Shown piece after piece: positions 7,885 through 15,324 of a stretch of DNA of 40,321 bases (position 1 is its first letter; each line of letters starts with the position of its first letter). The translations under genes and the position numbers were made by a program. Source of the DNA: Limnochordaceae bacterium (GTDB lineage: Bacteria; Bacillota; Limnochordia; Limnochordales; DUMU01); NCBI GenBank assembly GCA_014896305.1, contig JADBKQ010000016.1:1-40321 (forward strand). Direction: 5' to 3'. Under the pieces are notes generated by a model. That model ran no database searches and had not been told where the DNA came from. It was given only the letters and a program-made list of their open reading frames with translations.

Positions 7885-9467
7885 CTGACCTGGACCTGGA
7901 CCGTCACTGTTAGCACATCCACCCCCTCATCGCGGTCAGCCCATGCCAGACCGTAGGGTACCGGCTCCACGTCCTTATAGACAAGGTAGTTTGGGTTCGG
8001 CTGCAGTGGCTGGGGCTGACCTTGCTGTGGTAGCTGTGGCTGATCCTCCTGCAGCGGCCGTGGCTGACCCTGCTGGGGGGGCTGGGGCTGGTTCTGCTGG
8101 GACGGCTGAGAGGGCTGCACCTGTTTCCGCCGGCCAAAAATCGCGCTCTGTCCCCAGAATCCGACTCCCAACAACTGGCCGTTCATCATGGGGTTGAGAG
8201 CGTAGGCAAACTCCCCCTGCGCCACCGCCTGCCAGGCACTGCCCAGCCAGTCCCTTTGCTGTGCCGCCGACCACGGCCCAGGGTTAGCCGACGGCTGCAC
8301 CAGGATCTGCGCCCCCTGCTCCCGCAACCGCTCCCGCACGTCGCTGCGGAACGCGTCCAGGCAGATGGCAACCCCGATGCGCCCCGCCGGAGTGGACACC
8401 GTGCGGAGTTCACTCACATCCCCTGGCGTCAAGTCGAGCAGCGCCGGCCCCTCCAGCTCAATCAGGTGAACTTTTTTCTGCTTCCCATAGACCCGCCCGT
8501 CCGGCCCGAACACATAGCTCACGTTGTAGACCTCAGCACTCCTCGGCACCAAGTCCTTCACCCGCACCACTGAGCCTGGTCCCGCTTGCACGCCCGCACT
8601 TACTACGCCCGGGCCCGCTGCTGGGCCGGCGCTTGCGTCCGCACCAGAGCCTGGCCTCGCACTCCCCCCTTCACCCAAGCCATCAGCCTGGCCTGATCTC
8701 ACGTTCACGCTAACGACACTGACGGCCTTACCTGCTTCTGCACCTGCGGTCCTGCCTCCGCCCACTCCCTCAGCAGCGCCTGATCCCACGTCCACGGTCA
8801 CCGCCCCTGCGCTGGCCAGCGCCTGGTCCAGCGCCGCATAGTCCGGCAGCGGAATCGAACCGGCTACGACCCATGCTTGCCAGCGACGAGCCAGCCTTGA
8901 AAACACATCGAAATATGTCCTGGCCATCTCCTGATTTCTTGCGAGCAGCACCGCCCGAACCGGACTGACCCCCTGCGCCAGCCAGCTGGCCGCCTCGCTC
9001 TGGTGTCGCTCCAGCATGCGGGCAACCGCCCCTTCGACCGAGGTGACGCCTTGCAGCGCATCCAGTTCACCCGTGAACACGGTGGGCAGCCCCACATCTT
9101 CCGGGAACGCGATGAGTCGCTGCCTCGACGCCGACGACAATGTGCCATTCGCTGGCTGCAGCCGGGTCACCAGTATCCCATCCAAATAGTTGAACAGCGT
9201 GTCGGCATCCTGATACGCTTCCACTCGAAACGGCATCTGGACAGCCACGAGCTCCGCTGTCACAATTGCCTGCCCCGCCCGTGGGCTCGCCTCCGCCGAC
9301 GCCTGAGCTTCGGCCGCTCCCGTCCTCGCCAGAACTGTATGCGCAGGCTGCGCCAGCCCCACGGTCACCATCACCGCCGAAATAAAAAGTACGAGGGCGG
9401 CTTTCCTGGCCAGGGCCCTTGTGAACGCCCCTATGGCCCGGGCGACTCCCCTTGGGGTTGCAACCAT
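7869..9467 (-). CDS. Secreted nitrilase-superfamily (carbon-nitrogen hydrolase) protein
   Basis: 532 residues. A hydrophobic signal segment at about 23-40 (AALVLFISAVMVTVGLA) directs export. The nitrilase triad is visible: Glu123 in IAFPEDVGLP, Lys331/332 in YGKQKKVHLIE and Cys369 in IGVAICLDAF, with YNVSYVFGPDGRV before the lysine. The usual domain is about 260 residues. Here it is enlarged by a Gly/Ala/Ser-rich insertion (about 226-300) between the Glu and Lys motifs and by a Pro-Gln repeat linker (about 450-492) before the last 40 residues. The domain could hydrolyse an amide or transfer an acyl group, as apolipoprotein N-acyltransferase does, but there is no multi-spanning membrane part, so it is not Lnt. 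I chose ATG 9467 (GGGAG upstream). The frame extends to 9704 but that part reads as non-coding. Confidence 0.8.
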   Translation of the reverse strand: MVATPRGVARAIGAFTRALARKAALVLFISAVMVTVGLAQPAHTVLARTGAAEAQASAEASPRAGQAIVTAELVAVQMPFRVEAYQDADTLFNYLDGILVTRLQPANGTLSSASRQRLIAFPEDVGLPTVFTGELDALQGVTSVEGAVARMLERHQSEAASWLAQGVSPVRAVLLARNQEMARTYFDVFSRLARRWQAWVVAGSIPLPDYAALDQALASAGAVTVDVGSGAAEGVGGGRTAGAEAGKAVSVVSVNVRSGQADGLGEGGSARPGSGADASAGPAAGPGVVSAGVQAGPGSVVRVKDLVPRSAEVYNVSYVFGPDGRVYGKQKKVHLIELEGPALLDLTPGDVSELRTVSTPAGRIGVAICLDAFRSDVRERLREQGAQILVQPSANPGPWSAAQQRDWLGSAWQAVAQGEFAYALNPMMNGQLLGVGFWGQSAIFGRRKQVQPSQPSQQNQPQPPQQGQPRPLQEDQPQLPQQGQPQPLQPNPNYLVYKDVEPVPYGLAWADRDEGVDVLTVTVQVQVSGEGD

Positions 9468-9796
9468 GTCCGCTCCCGTTACAACCTCGCCCCCGTCAGT
9501 TCGCCACTGACTCACGTTGGCTCTCCCCTCGAGCTGACTCACGCCAGCTTCCCTCTCCAGCCGACCCACCCCCACCCTACTCGAGCTCCCAGCTGTATCC
9601 AGTTGTCTGCCCCTGCAACTCAATTCAACCACTCCTTCCAAGTATATCCTACCCCCCAGGTGGTACGTGCTACAATGCGGTGCGCACATATCTGCCCGAT
9701 CCACCCCGTGCGACTATCCTCGCCGAAACGATGATAGCCATTCCGGGGGCGGCAGCTGTGTGAGCAACTGGGTGAGTAAAGTGTTTGTGGGTTCCA

Positions 9797-9968
9797 GTTG
9801 ATCCCTCCCGCGGGAAGGGGAGGCGCCTGGGGAACTGGGCGTGCTGGCTGGGCGTCCGTTGATCCCTCCCGCGGGAAGGGAAGGCGCCTGGGGAACTGGG
9901 CGTGCTGGCTGGGCGTCCGTTGATCCATCCCGCGGGAGGGGGAGGCCAGGAACTGGGCGCAGCCGTCC
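9797..9968. repeat. 61-bp tandem repeat, about 2.8 copies
   Basis: Copies start GTTGATCC at 9797, 9858 and 9919, period 61; a fourth start (GTTGACC) at 9969 fades out. Each copy contains the palindrome CCCGCGGG and the GGCGCC or related site, with GGAACTGGGCG following. The block lies between the divergent nitrilase-like gene and tRNA-Arg. The 9705-10053 spacer otherwise shows no gene. Confidence 0.9.
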
Positions 9969-10053
9969 GTTGACCAGGGACGGCGGCGGCGTTATACTGA
10001 ACCAGTGCCTCTGCGTGCCCTACTGATCGGATCCAAACTGCTCACTATGGCAA

Positions 10054-10128
10054 GGCCCCGTAGCTCAGTGGATAGAGCAGTGGTTTCCTAAACCACGTGC
10101 GGGGGTTCGATTCCCCCCGGGGCCACCA
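10054..10128 (+). tRNA. tRNA-Arg (anticodon CCT)
   Basis: The acceptor stem GGCCCCG pairs with CGGGGCC. The D arm is TAGCTCAGTGGATAGAGCA, the anticodon stem GTGGT/ACCAC encloses the loop TTCCTAA with anticodon CCT, and the T arm is GGGGG-TTCGATT-CCCCC. The discriminator is A and the CCA tail is encoded (10126-10128). It reads rare AGG arginine codons. Its 3' side is followed by repeats and a decayed insertion sequence, a common context at tRNA integration sites. Confidence 0.97.
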
Positions 10129-10191
10129 GGATTGAAGGGCATTTTCAAGGGCGTGGCGAGGACAAAGATCCGTCGTCCCCACCATTTGAGG

Positions 10192-10264
10192 GCGCTGCAT
10201 TAACCGGCGCTCAGCCGTCAGAACCTCCCAAGGAGAGCGCTGAATTAACCGGCGCTCAGCCGTC
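10192..10264. repeat. 45-bp-period direct repeat next to tRNA-Arg
   Basis: A 28-base element beginning GCGCTGCATTAACCGGCG occurs at 10192-10219 and, with one mismatch, at 10237-10264. The 17 bases after the first copy are partly repeated after the second. It may be a duplicated boundary sequence of an inserted element; no function is evident. Confidence 0.8.
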
Positions 10265-10333
10265 GGACATCCCAAGAAGCCCATGACTACAGCATCCAGC
10301 GAATACCACTCGGCCTATCAGAGCTAACCAGGG

Positions 10334-10700
10334 CACGTACCTGGCGTGCGGCAGCACTGACATGCGTAAGTCTTAAGTCTATCGATGGTTTGGCGGCTCT
10401 GGTACATGAGACGTTTGCGCTGGACTCTTTCTCAGCCTACGTGTTTGTCTTCTGCCATCACCGCCGGGACAAGCTAGCCCTACAACAGCGAAACGCTGAA
10501 CGCTGCGTCGGAGCAGCCAATCGGGGCCTTACGCCGACCCCATGATTGAGCTAATAGCCAAACTACGCTGGTTCGAAGAACAGTTTCATTTGACCCGGCA
10601 CCGCCAGTTGGGGATTCCAGGGGGGCACCCCGGTAGAACGACGTTCTTTGCTCTTCAACGAAGCCGAGGCCGAAGCGGTACGGCGATGCGGCCGGGGGGA
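10334..10700 (+). mobile_element. Decayed IS66-family insertion sequence (TnpB and TnpC remnants)
   Basis: Positions 10334-10475 translate, with one frameshift near 10373, as TYLACGSTDMRKS then SIDGLAALVHETFALDSFSA and YVFVFCHHRRDKLA, the diagnostic start of IS66 TnpB. Positions 10542-10610 read MIELIAKLRWFEEQFHLTRH and RQLG, and 10635-10680, in another frame, reads ERRSLLFNEAEAEA, the N-terminal part of the IS66 transposase TnpC. Both pieces are short and frameshifted, and the DDE catalytic region is absent, so the element is dead. Intact terminal inverted repeats were not found. Confidence 0.8.
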
Positions 10701-10737
10701 ACTGGCAGGCCCTCGCCCATTCGCCGGGTGTCTTTCG

Positions 10738-10797
10738 CTGTCGAGGTGGTCACAATTTGACGCTTACCTGTCGAGGTGGTCACAATTTGACGTTTAC
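10738..10797. repeat. 30-bp tandem repeat with TTTGACG core; third copy at 11427-11456
   Basis: CTGTCGAGGTGGTCACAATT followed by TGACG(C/T)TTAC is repeated at 10738-10767 and 10768-10797. A diverged copy with a GGTCACGGTTTGACG core lies at 11427-11456, preceded like copy 1 by a related CCCTCGCCCAT context. The arrangement resembles the multiple short direct repeats at ends of IS21-type elements, but no IstA/IstB gene is present, so that origin is only inferred. Confidence 0.7.
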
Positions 10798-11481
10798 CTT
10801 TAGACCGCCTAAAGACCGCCTAACAACACGCGATCCGTGGCGGCAAAAATATTTCCACCCTTTTTGTTCTCAGGTGGGAAACAAAATTGCCACCTCCGGC
10901 AGGCGAGCGCTCCTGGAGATCGAAAGCGCAGCTAGAGGACGGCCGATGCCTAGCTGGGAAAATCTTAACTCCTGGTATCGCAGCGAGGCTGCGGAGAACT
11001 GCACAGATATCAGCCCAGCTAGACCCGGCGTTTTGTTCTTCTCAAGGCGGGGTCACGGAGGCAGAGGCTCTCGAATCCTGGCCAACAAACGTTTCCATTG
11101 CGGAGACGGCAACTTAGTTGCCATTTCCGCCCCCTCTGAATGGGCAATTTTTTTGCCACCCACCTCGTCGTCGGCTCGCCCCCTCAACCCCTCACACAAT
11201 CTGCAGCCCTCCTTAGCGCAGGATATACAGGAGTCTGACGCCGCCTCTCAACCCCTCAACGCACACACATTCTGCAGCCCTCGCCCATACCCAGGGACCC
11301 ATAACAAACGGCAGTGGGCGACTCCGGAAACCTGCAGCCCTCGCCCATACGGCACGGACTTTTGGTTCACGCAAGTTCCTGTCGACCAGATTGACCCGCC
11401 CTCGCCCATACCGCAGGGACCTTTCACTGTCAAGCGGGTCACGGTTTGACGTTTATGCGGCTAGGCCATAGGTTGTCTGCT
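10798..11481. other. Repeat-rich debris without a gene
   Basis: Nearly 700 bases with open frames but no recognisable protein. It contains short related motifs: GTGGGAAACAAAATTGCCAC near 10874 and GGGCAATTTTTTTGCCACC near 11142, the latter in inverted sense. It also has several copies of CTGCAGCCCTCGCCCATAC between 11270 and 11415. These look like accumulated ends of mobile elements. The frame 10757-11449 has no ribosome binding site and was not called. Confidence 0.5.
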
Positions 11482-11542
11482 GGCTGCATCTGCGCACCGG
11501 CGCTCGGGACGGCTTACAGGCCGCCGCAGACGCAGATGCGCC
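11482..11542 (-). terminator. Long hairpin downstream of the glycosyltransferase operon
   Basis: GGC-T-GCATCTGCG (11482-11494) pairs with CGCAGATGCGCC (11531-11542) with one bulged T; the enclosed 36 bases can also partly pair. It lies 14 bases beyond the stop of the minus-strand operon. There is no T tract on the minus-strand exit side, so this may be a processing or stability structure instead. Confidence 0.45.
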
Positions 11543-11555
11543 ATTTGTGCACTGT

Positions 11556-12758
11556 CTACCGTTGAGCGGGCTGGACCAGGAGCGAGGGATCTTCCAACTG
11601 CTCCGGGCTGGGAACTGGGCAGAACCCCGCTCTGGAAGCCGAGGGAGTGGGGTTCAAGGCCGAAGTGCTCGAGCCTGAAACCGGGGGACTCGGGTTCGAG
11701 GGCGTTGTACCTGAGCCAGAGGTCGGGGCAGTCGCCTTCTGAGCCCGGGCTACCAGTGCATTCCAGGCTTGCTGGCGCTGCTCTTCGAATACCTGGGCTT
11801 CACGGGGGAACTGCTGGGCGATCTCCCGGGCCGCTTGGGGGAAGTGGGTGGTTCGCAAGATGACCAGGTACTCTGGGCGATCGGCGGGCGTAGCGCCTGC
11901 ACCGGGCGGGGTCTGGGGCGCAGCCTGACCCTGGGTGTGGGGCTCGGCCTGGGCCGAGGTCTGCGCAGCTACCTTGGCCAACAGTCTCAGCCACGCAAAC
12001 TCAGCCTGGCGCACATCTGCCAGGCCATACTGAACCGCCGGCGATCGCCGATCGGCTGCCCCCTCCTGAGTCGCCGGCGCTCCTGTACTCGGTTCAACAA
12101 TAGGAAGAAGATCGCCTGCGGCGGCCAGCTTCTCATACACGTCGGCAGGAACGAACGCCAGGTCGGGCGCCACCCGGGAGTGGGTAGCAACCAGCCGGTG
12201 GAGCTGCTCAAAAGTGATGAGCTGGCGTGGAACGGGGTTCGGCAGCAAGCGCACCTTGCTTTTTTCTTGCTGCAGTCGCTTACCCCACGCCTCGAAAACC
12301 GTTGCGCCACCTGCCCCGTGGTAGTACGCATTCACCCACTCACTCCACGCCGGGCACTTGGACTCAGGGTGGGATTGCGTGTCAACGCCGACTTGCCAGC
12401 CACGGGGCGGTGAAGAACGACGCAGAGCATCCAGCGCACCGGCATCGTCTGGCACGACGACGGACAATACCACCTGAGCCCCAGCAGGCAACTGACTCTC
12501 CCGAGGCAGGCGCGATTCTGTGCCAAACCGCCACATGATGGCGATGAAAAGGAGCGCCCAGACGACATAGAACTGCCAGGTGAGCTTCAGTTTGTTGCCG
12601 GGGATCTCCTGATAGCCTCCGCCACCTCCACTCTCGCCCGAGCTACGTCCGCTGCCGTGGGCGTGCGCATGGTCACGGTCGCTATCGTCATCGTGACGAC
12701 CGCCATCGCCAGGAAGTGGTTCCGGCGATCGAGTCTTTATGGAGTCTCGGTCGCTCAT
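11556..12758 (-). CDS. Membrane-anchored protein of unknown function
   Basis: 400 residues. A hydrophilic His/Asp/Gly-rich cytoplasmic tail (1-55) is followed by one transmembrane helix (about 61-77, WQFYVVWALLFIAIMWRF) and an outside domain of about 320 residues that ends in a Pro/Ser/Thr-rich tail. The middle has LPAGAQVVLSVVVPDDAGAL and LITFEQLHRLVATHSRVAPDLAFVPADVYEKL, which loosely recalls periplasmic binding-protein sequences (a disordered alternative cannot be excluded). The ATG overlaps the stop of the preceding gene as ATGA, so translation is coupled. It is the last gene of the glycosyltransferase operon, suggesting a role at the cell surface. No family recognised. Confidence 0.7.
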   Translation of the reverse strand: MSDRDSIKTRSPEPLPGDGGRHDDDSDRDHAHAHGSGRSSGESGGGGGYQEIPGNKLKLTWQFYVVWALLFIAIMWRFGTESRLPRESQLPAGAQVVLSVVVPDDAGALDALRRSSPPRGWQVGVDTQSHPESKCPAWSEWVNAYYHGAGGATVFEAWGKRLQQEKSKVRLLPNPVPRQLITFEQLHRLVATHSRVAPDLAFVPADVYEKLAAAGDLLPIVEPSTGAPATQEGAADRRSPAVQYGLADVRQAEFAWLRLLAKVAAQTSAQAEPHTQGQAAPQTPPGAGATPADRPEYLVILRTTHFPQAAREIAQQFPREAQVFEEQRQQAWNALVARAQKATAPTSGSGTTPSNPSPPVSGSSTSALNPTPSASRAGFCPVPSPEQLEDPSLLVQPAQR

Positions 12759-13918
12759 GACAACCGTGTCCCCTCAAAGGGACGTCGTTGGCGCCGGCGA
12801 GCGGCCAGGTCCAGCAACCAGTTCAAATGGTCGCGAATCCGGGCAAACTCCGTCTCGCTACGGTATCGCACGGCGATACGGATGAGCCGCCCGCCCGGCA
12901 GCGGTTCGGAGTAAACGGACCAACCACCGGACTGCCGGACGAGATGTTCAAAAATCTCGCCAGTCTCATCGTCCATAATGCGAGCTTGGTGACGGGAGTC
13001 AGGCTGACTGAACACGAATTCGAAAGTGAAGCGACCACCCTCCGGCTCGCGCTCCAGTAGCTCGAGGTCTAACTCGTCCTGATGAGCCGTGAGCACATCG
13101 CAGGCCCGGCACAAAAGATCGACGGCCGAGTCGACGGCGCTCTCTTTGAACATCTCTTCCAGAGCCGCCAGTCTCGAGCCGTCAACCAGAGGCGTCGGAG
13201 GTGACGGGCCACGGTCTGAGTCGCGTGATGAGTCGCGTGAGCCGTGGTCTCGCTCTATGTGTGCTGCACCAGGGCCGGCACCACCCGCCCGGCCTGAATC
13301 GAAGTTGGATTCCGCGGCGCTGTCAAAGCCCAAGTTGGTAGAGTCGATGTGAAAATCGGAATCGGTGTCCAAGCCAAGGTCAGTATCAGACTCCAGTCCC
13401 GTATCCAGATCTTGGTCATCCAAATCCAGGTCATCCGAATCTGGCTCGTCATCCAGCCTTAGGCTTCCTGGGCCGGAAGCCGAATTCAGGTCCAGACCAT
13501 CCAAACCTATGGGATCTTCACCCGCATTCGAGTCGAAAGCGAAATCGCGAAAATCACTTGAGCTCTCGGCGCCACCCCACCCGTCCCTGTCACCCTCCTG
13601 GCCGACATCTTGCCACTCGATCAGCCGGGCCATCCAGCTCTCCGCAATCTCAAACCGCCCGCTCTCCCGGTCGTATTGGAATGGCAGTCTGTCGAAATCG
13701 CCGCCCAGGTCCAACAACGACTGAACCTGTGCCGTACTCAAGTACTTTCTGAGCACGTTCTCCATGCTCTGTCGCAGCCGTTGCCTGCGCATCTGCAACG
13801 AGACGCCGCCCGCTCCAGCGCCACTCGCCGCACCTGCACCCTTCGGCTCTCCTCGGCCCGAACCGGCACCCTCTGTACCCCGATTCTCGTCCTCATCCAG
13901 CAAGCCCCCGCCCGGCAC
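12755..13918 (-). CDS. Acidic low-complexity cytoplasmic protein of unknown function
   Basis: 387 residues without a signal peptide. The N-terminal helical part (about 42-75, MRRQRLRQSMENVLRKYLST) is followed by an Asp/Ser/Leu-rich segment (about 115-220) with repeats such as DLDLDDQDLDTGLESDTDLG. A structured C-terminal half follows (about 245-387, ALEEMFKESAVDSAVDLLCR, then FTFEFVFSQPDSRHQARIMD). GTG 13918 has GGGGGAG upstream and overlaps the glycosyltransferase end by 26 bases, and its own stop overlaps the next ATG. The acidic stretch arises from an expanded GAT/GAC-rich DNA repeat on the coding strand. No known family was recognised; it may partner its two operon neighbours. Confidence 0.7.
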   Translation of the reverse strand: MPGGGLLDEDENRGTEGAGSGRGEPKGAGAASGAGAGGVSLQMRRQRLRQSMENVLRKYLSTAQVQSLLDLGGDFDRLPFQYDRESGRFEIAESWMARLIEWQDVGQEGDRDGWGGAESSSDFRDFAFDSNAGEDPIGLDGLDLNSASGPGSLRLDDEPDSDDLDLDDQDLDTGLESDTDLGLDTDSDFHIDSTNLGFDSAAESNFDSGRAGGAGPGAAHIERDHGSRDSSRDSDRGPSPPTPLVDGSRLAALEEMFKESAVDSAVDLLCRACDVLTAHQDELDLELLEREPEGGRFTFEFVFSQPDSRHQARIMDDETGEIFEHLVRQSGGWSVYSEPLPGGRLIRIAVRYRSETEFARIRDHLNWLLDLAARRRQRRPFEGTRLS

Positions 13919-15065
13919 CCGTACTCCCCCCTTCTAGGCTGTCGCCTTCCAGGATCTCCTGATAGAAGCTTAACGTCTGTTGGACCATGGCGTCCAGCGA
14001 AAACTGCTCAACAATTCTCTTATATCCCTGCCGCCCCATTTGCGCTAGATCTTGACGTATGCTCCACGCTTGCTCCAAAGCCCGGCGCACGGCGACGACC
14101 GAGTTGGGTTCAAACAAAATGCCTGTTACACCAGGTTGCACCACCCATGGGATGCCCCCCACGCGGCTGGCAGCCACCGGGCGTTTGGCCGCCATCGCTT
14201 CCAGCACTGCCAGCGGCAGCCCCTCGGTGCGGCTGGGCAGCAACAGCAGTTCACACCAATCCAGTAGCTGTTGAACCTCCTGCCGTCCCAACCGTCCCAA
14301 GAACCCTATTTTGTCCTGCACTCCGGCTTCCTGGGCTCTGCGCCAAAGCAAACTTTGGAGTGGCCCGTCGCCTGCCACCCGGACGGTGATGGGGTGTGCG
14401 GCCTGGTCCCAGTCGCGCAACGCCTCGATCAGCAGGTCGAGCCCCTTTTCAGGTGCGAGGCGGCTAAGCACGGCCACCCGCAGGGCCTGGCCCCAAGCCA
14501 TCGCTGATTCTGCCTGTCCGGGCTGGTCTGTATTCACGTCGACCCCGTTCACAATGACTCGAACCCGAGCTTCCGGCCACGCCAGAGCCATCTCGGGGGA
14601 GACCAGGATAACTCCATCTGCAGCCACCACACGCCGCTGCAACTGCTGCCCGAACCACCATCGTAGCCGTTGCCGCAACCCTCCCCCGCCGGCCATGCCA
14701 GGGAGTTGATTGTGAAGGGTGACACAATATGGTATCTCTAACCGGTGACAGACCGGCCCGCCAACCAGCGCCCCCTCCAGCCCATGGCAATGAACCAGAT
14801 CCGGGGCAAACTGGCGAACGGCAGCCGCTATCTCTGCCTGAATCCGCCACACTCGCCAGGGCGCTCGCCAAATGTTGCGTTCCCAACCCACCGGGTACTC
14901 TGCCAGTGAACCTCGTCCTAACTGCCCCGCCTGAAGCTGCTCCAGCACGGCCTGGGGTGCACACACGCCGACGCTCACTCCCGCCCCCGCCAGGCGTTCT
15001 GTCAGCACTTGCACGTGCCGCAGCATTCCCCCGGCCGCAGGCCTTACCACGTGCAACACCCTCAA
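13893..15065 (-). CDS. GT4-family glycosyltransferase
   Basis: 390-residue retaining glycosyltransferase of the GT-B fold, likely transferring a nucleotide-activated sugar in surface polysaccharide or glycolipid synthesis. It starts MRVLHVVRPAAGGMLRHVQ (glycine-rich acceptor loop), contains LVHCHGLEGALVG and VIVNGVDV, then VLSRLAPEKGLDLLIEAL and the donor-site motif SRTEGLPLAVLEAM (E-x7-E), and ends with the usual C-terminal helix. The start is TTG 15065, with AAAGGGGG seven bases upstream. It heads a minus-strand operon with two unknown proteins, each overlapping the next. No signal peptide, so it acts on the cytoplasmic side. The acceptor is unknown. Confidence 0.9.
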   Translation of the reverse strand: MRVLHVVRPAAGGMLRHVQVLTERLAGAGVSVGVCAPQAVLEQLQAGQLGRGSLAEYPVGWERNIWRAPWRVWRIQAEIAAAVRQFAPDLVHCHGLEGALVGGPVCHRLEIPYCVTLHNQLPGMAGGGGLRQRLRWWFGQQLQRRVVAADGVILVSPEMALAWPEARVRVIVNGVDVNTDQPGQAESAMAWGQALRVAVLSRLAPEKGLDLLIEALRDWDQAAHPITVRVAGDGPLQSLLWRRAQEAGVQDKIGFLGRLGRQEVQQLLDWCELLLLPSRTEGLPLAVLEAMAAKRPVAASRVGGIPWVVQPGVTGILFEPNSVVAVRRALEQAWSIRQDLAQMGRQGYKRIVEQFSLDAMVQQTLSFYQEILEGDSLEGGSTGAGRGLAG

Positions 15066-15237
15066 GGCAGTTCCCCCTTTTGATAGTTTGGGTAGCTTAT
15101 CCCGCTACATAGCTTGGACAGCCCCATCCACCATTTGCAGCGTTCCCCGACGAGGAAGCGCGCGACCGGTTTAGAAGGAATGGCATCCAAGGAGGCTAAG
15201 GTCCTGTTCCTCGCAGGCGTCATCCGTACGAGACCCC

Positions 15238-15266
15238 TTGACTGGGTTGTGCTTCCAGTATAGAAT
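15238..15266 (+). promoter_or_regulatory. Sigma-70-type promoter for the DUF92 gene
   Basis: TTGACT (15238-15243), a 17-base spacer and TAGAAT (15261-15266). It places transcription start near 15273 and thus rules out a start codon at 15238, supporting GTG 15325. The 260-base divergent region (15066-15324) contains nothing else I recognise. Confidence 0.65.
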
Positions 15267-15324
15267 CGGGGTGGTTGCGAACATACGTGCGGCGGCCGTT
15301 TGGGCTAGGGGAAGGGGCGCTCAC

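Noticed and set aside
9468-9704. N-terminal 79 residues of the nitrilase frame
   Set aside because: Composition is unlike a protein start, there is no ribosome binding site at 9704, and ATG 9467 gives a normal signal peptide.
10757-11449. 230-codon open frame in the debris region
   Set aside because: No ribosome binding site, no recognisable domain, and it runs across unrelated short repeats.
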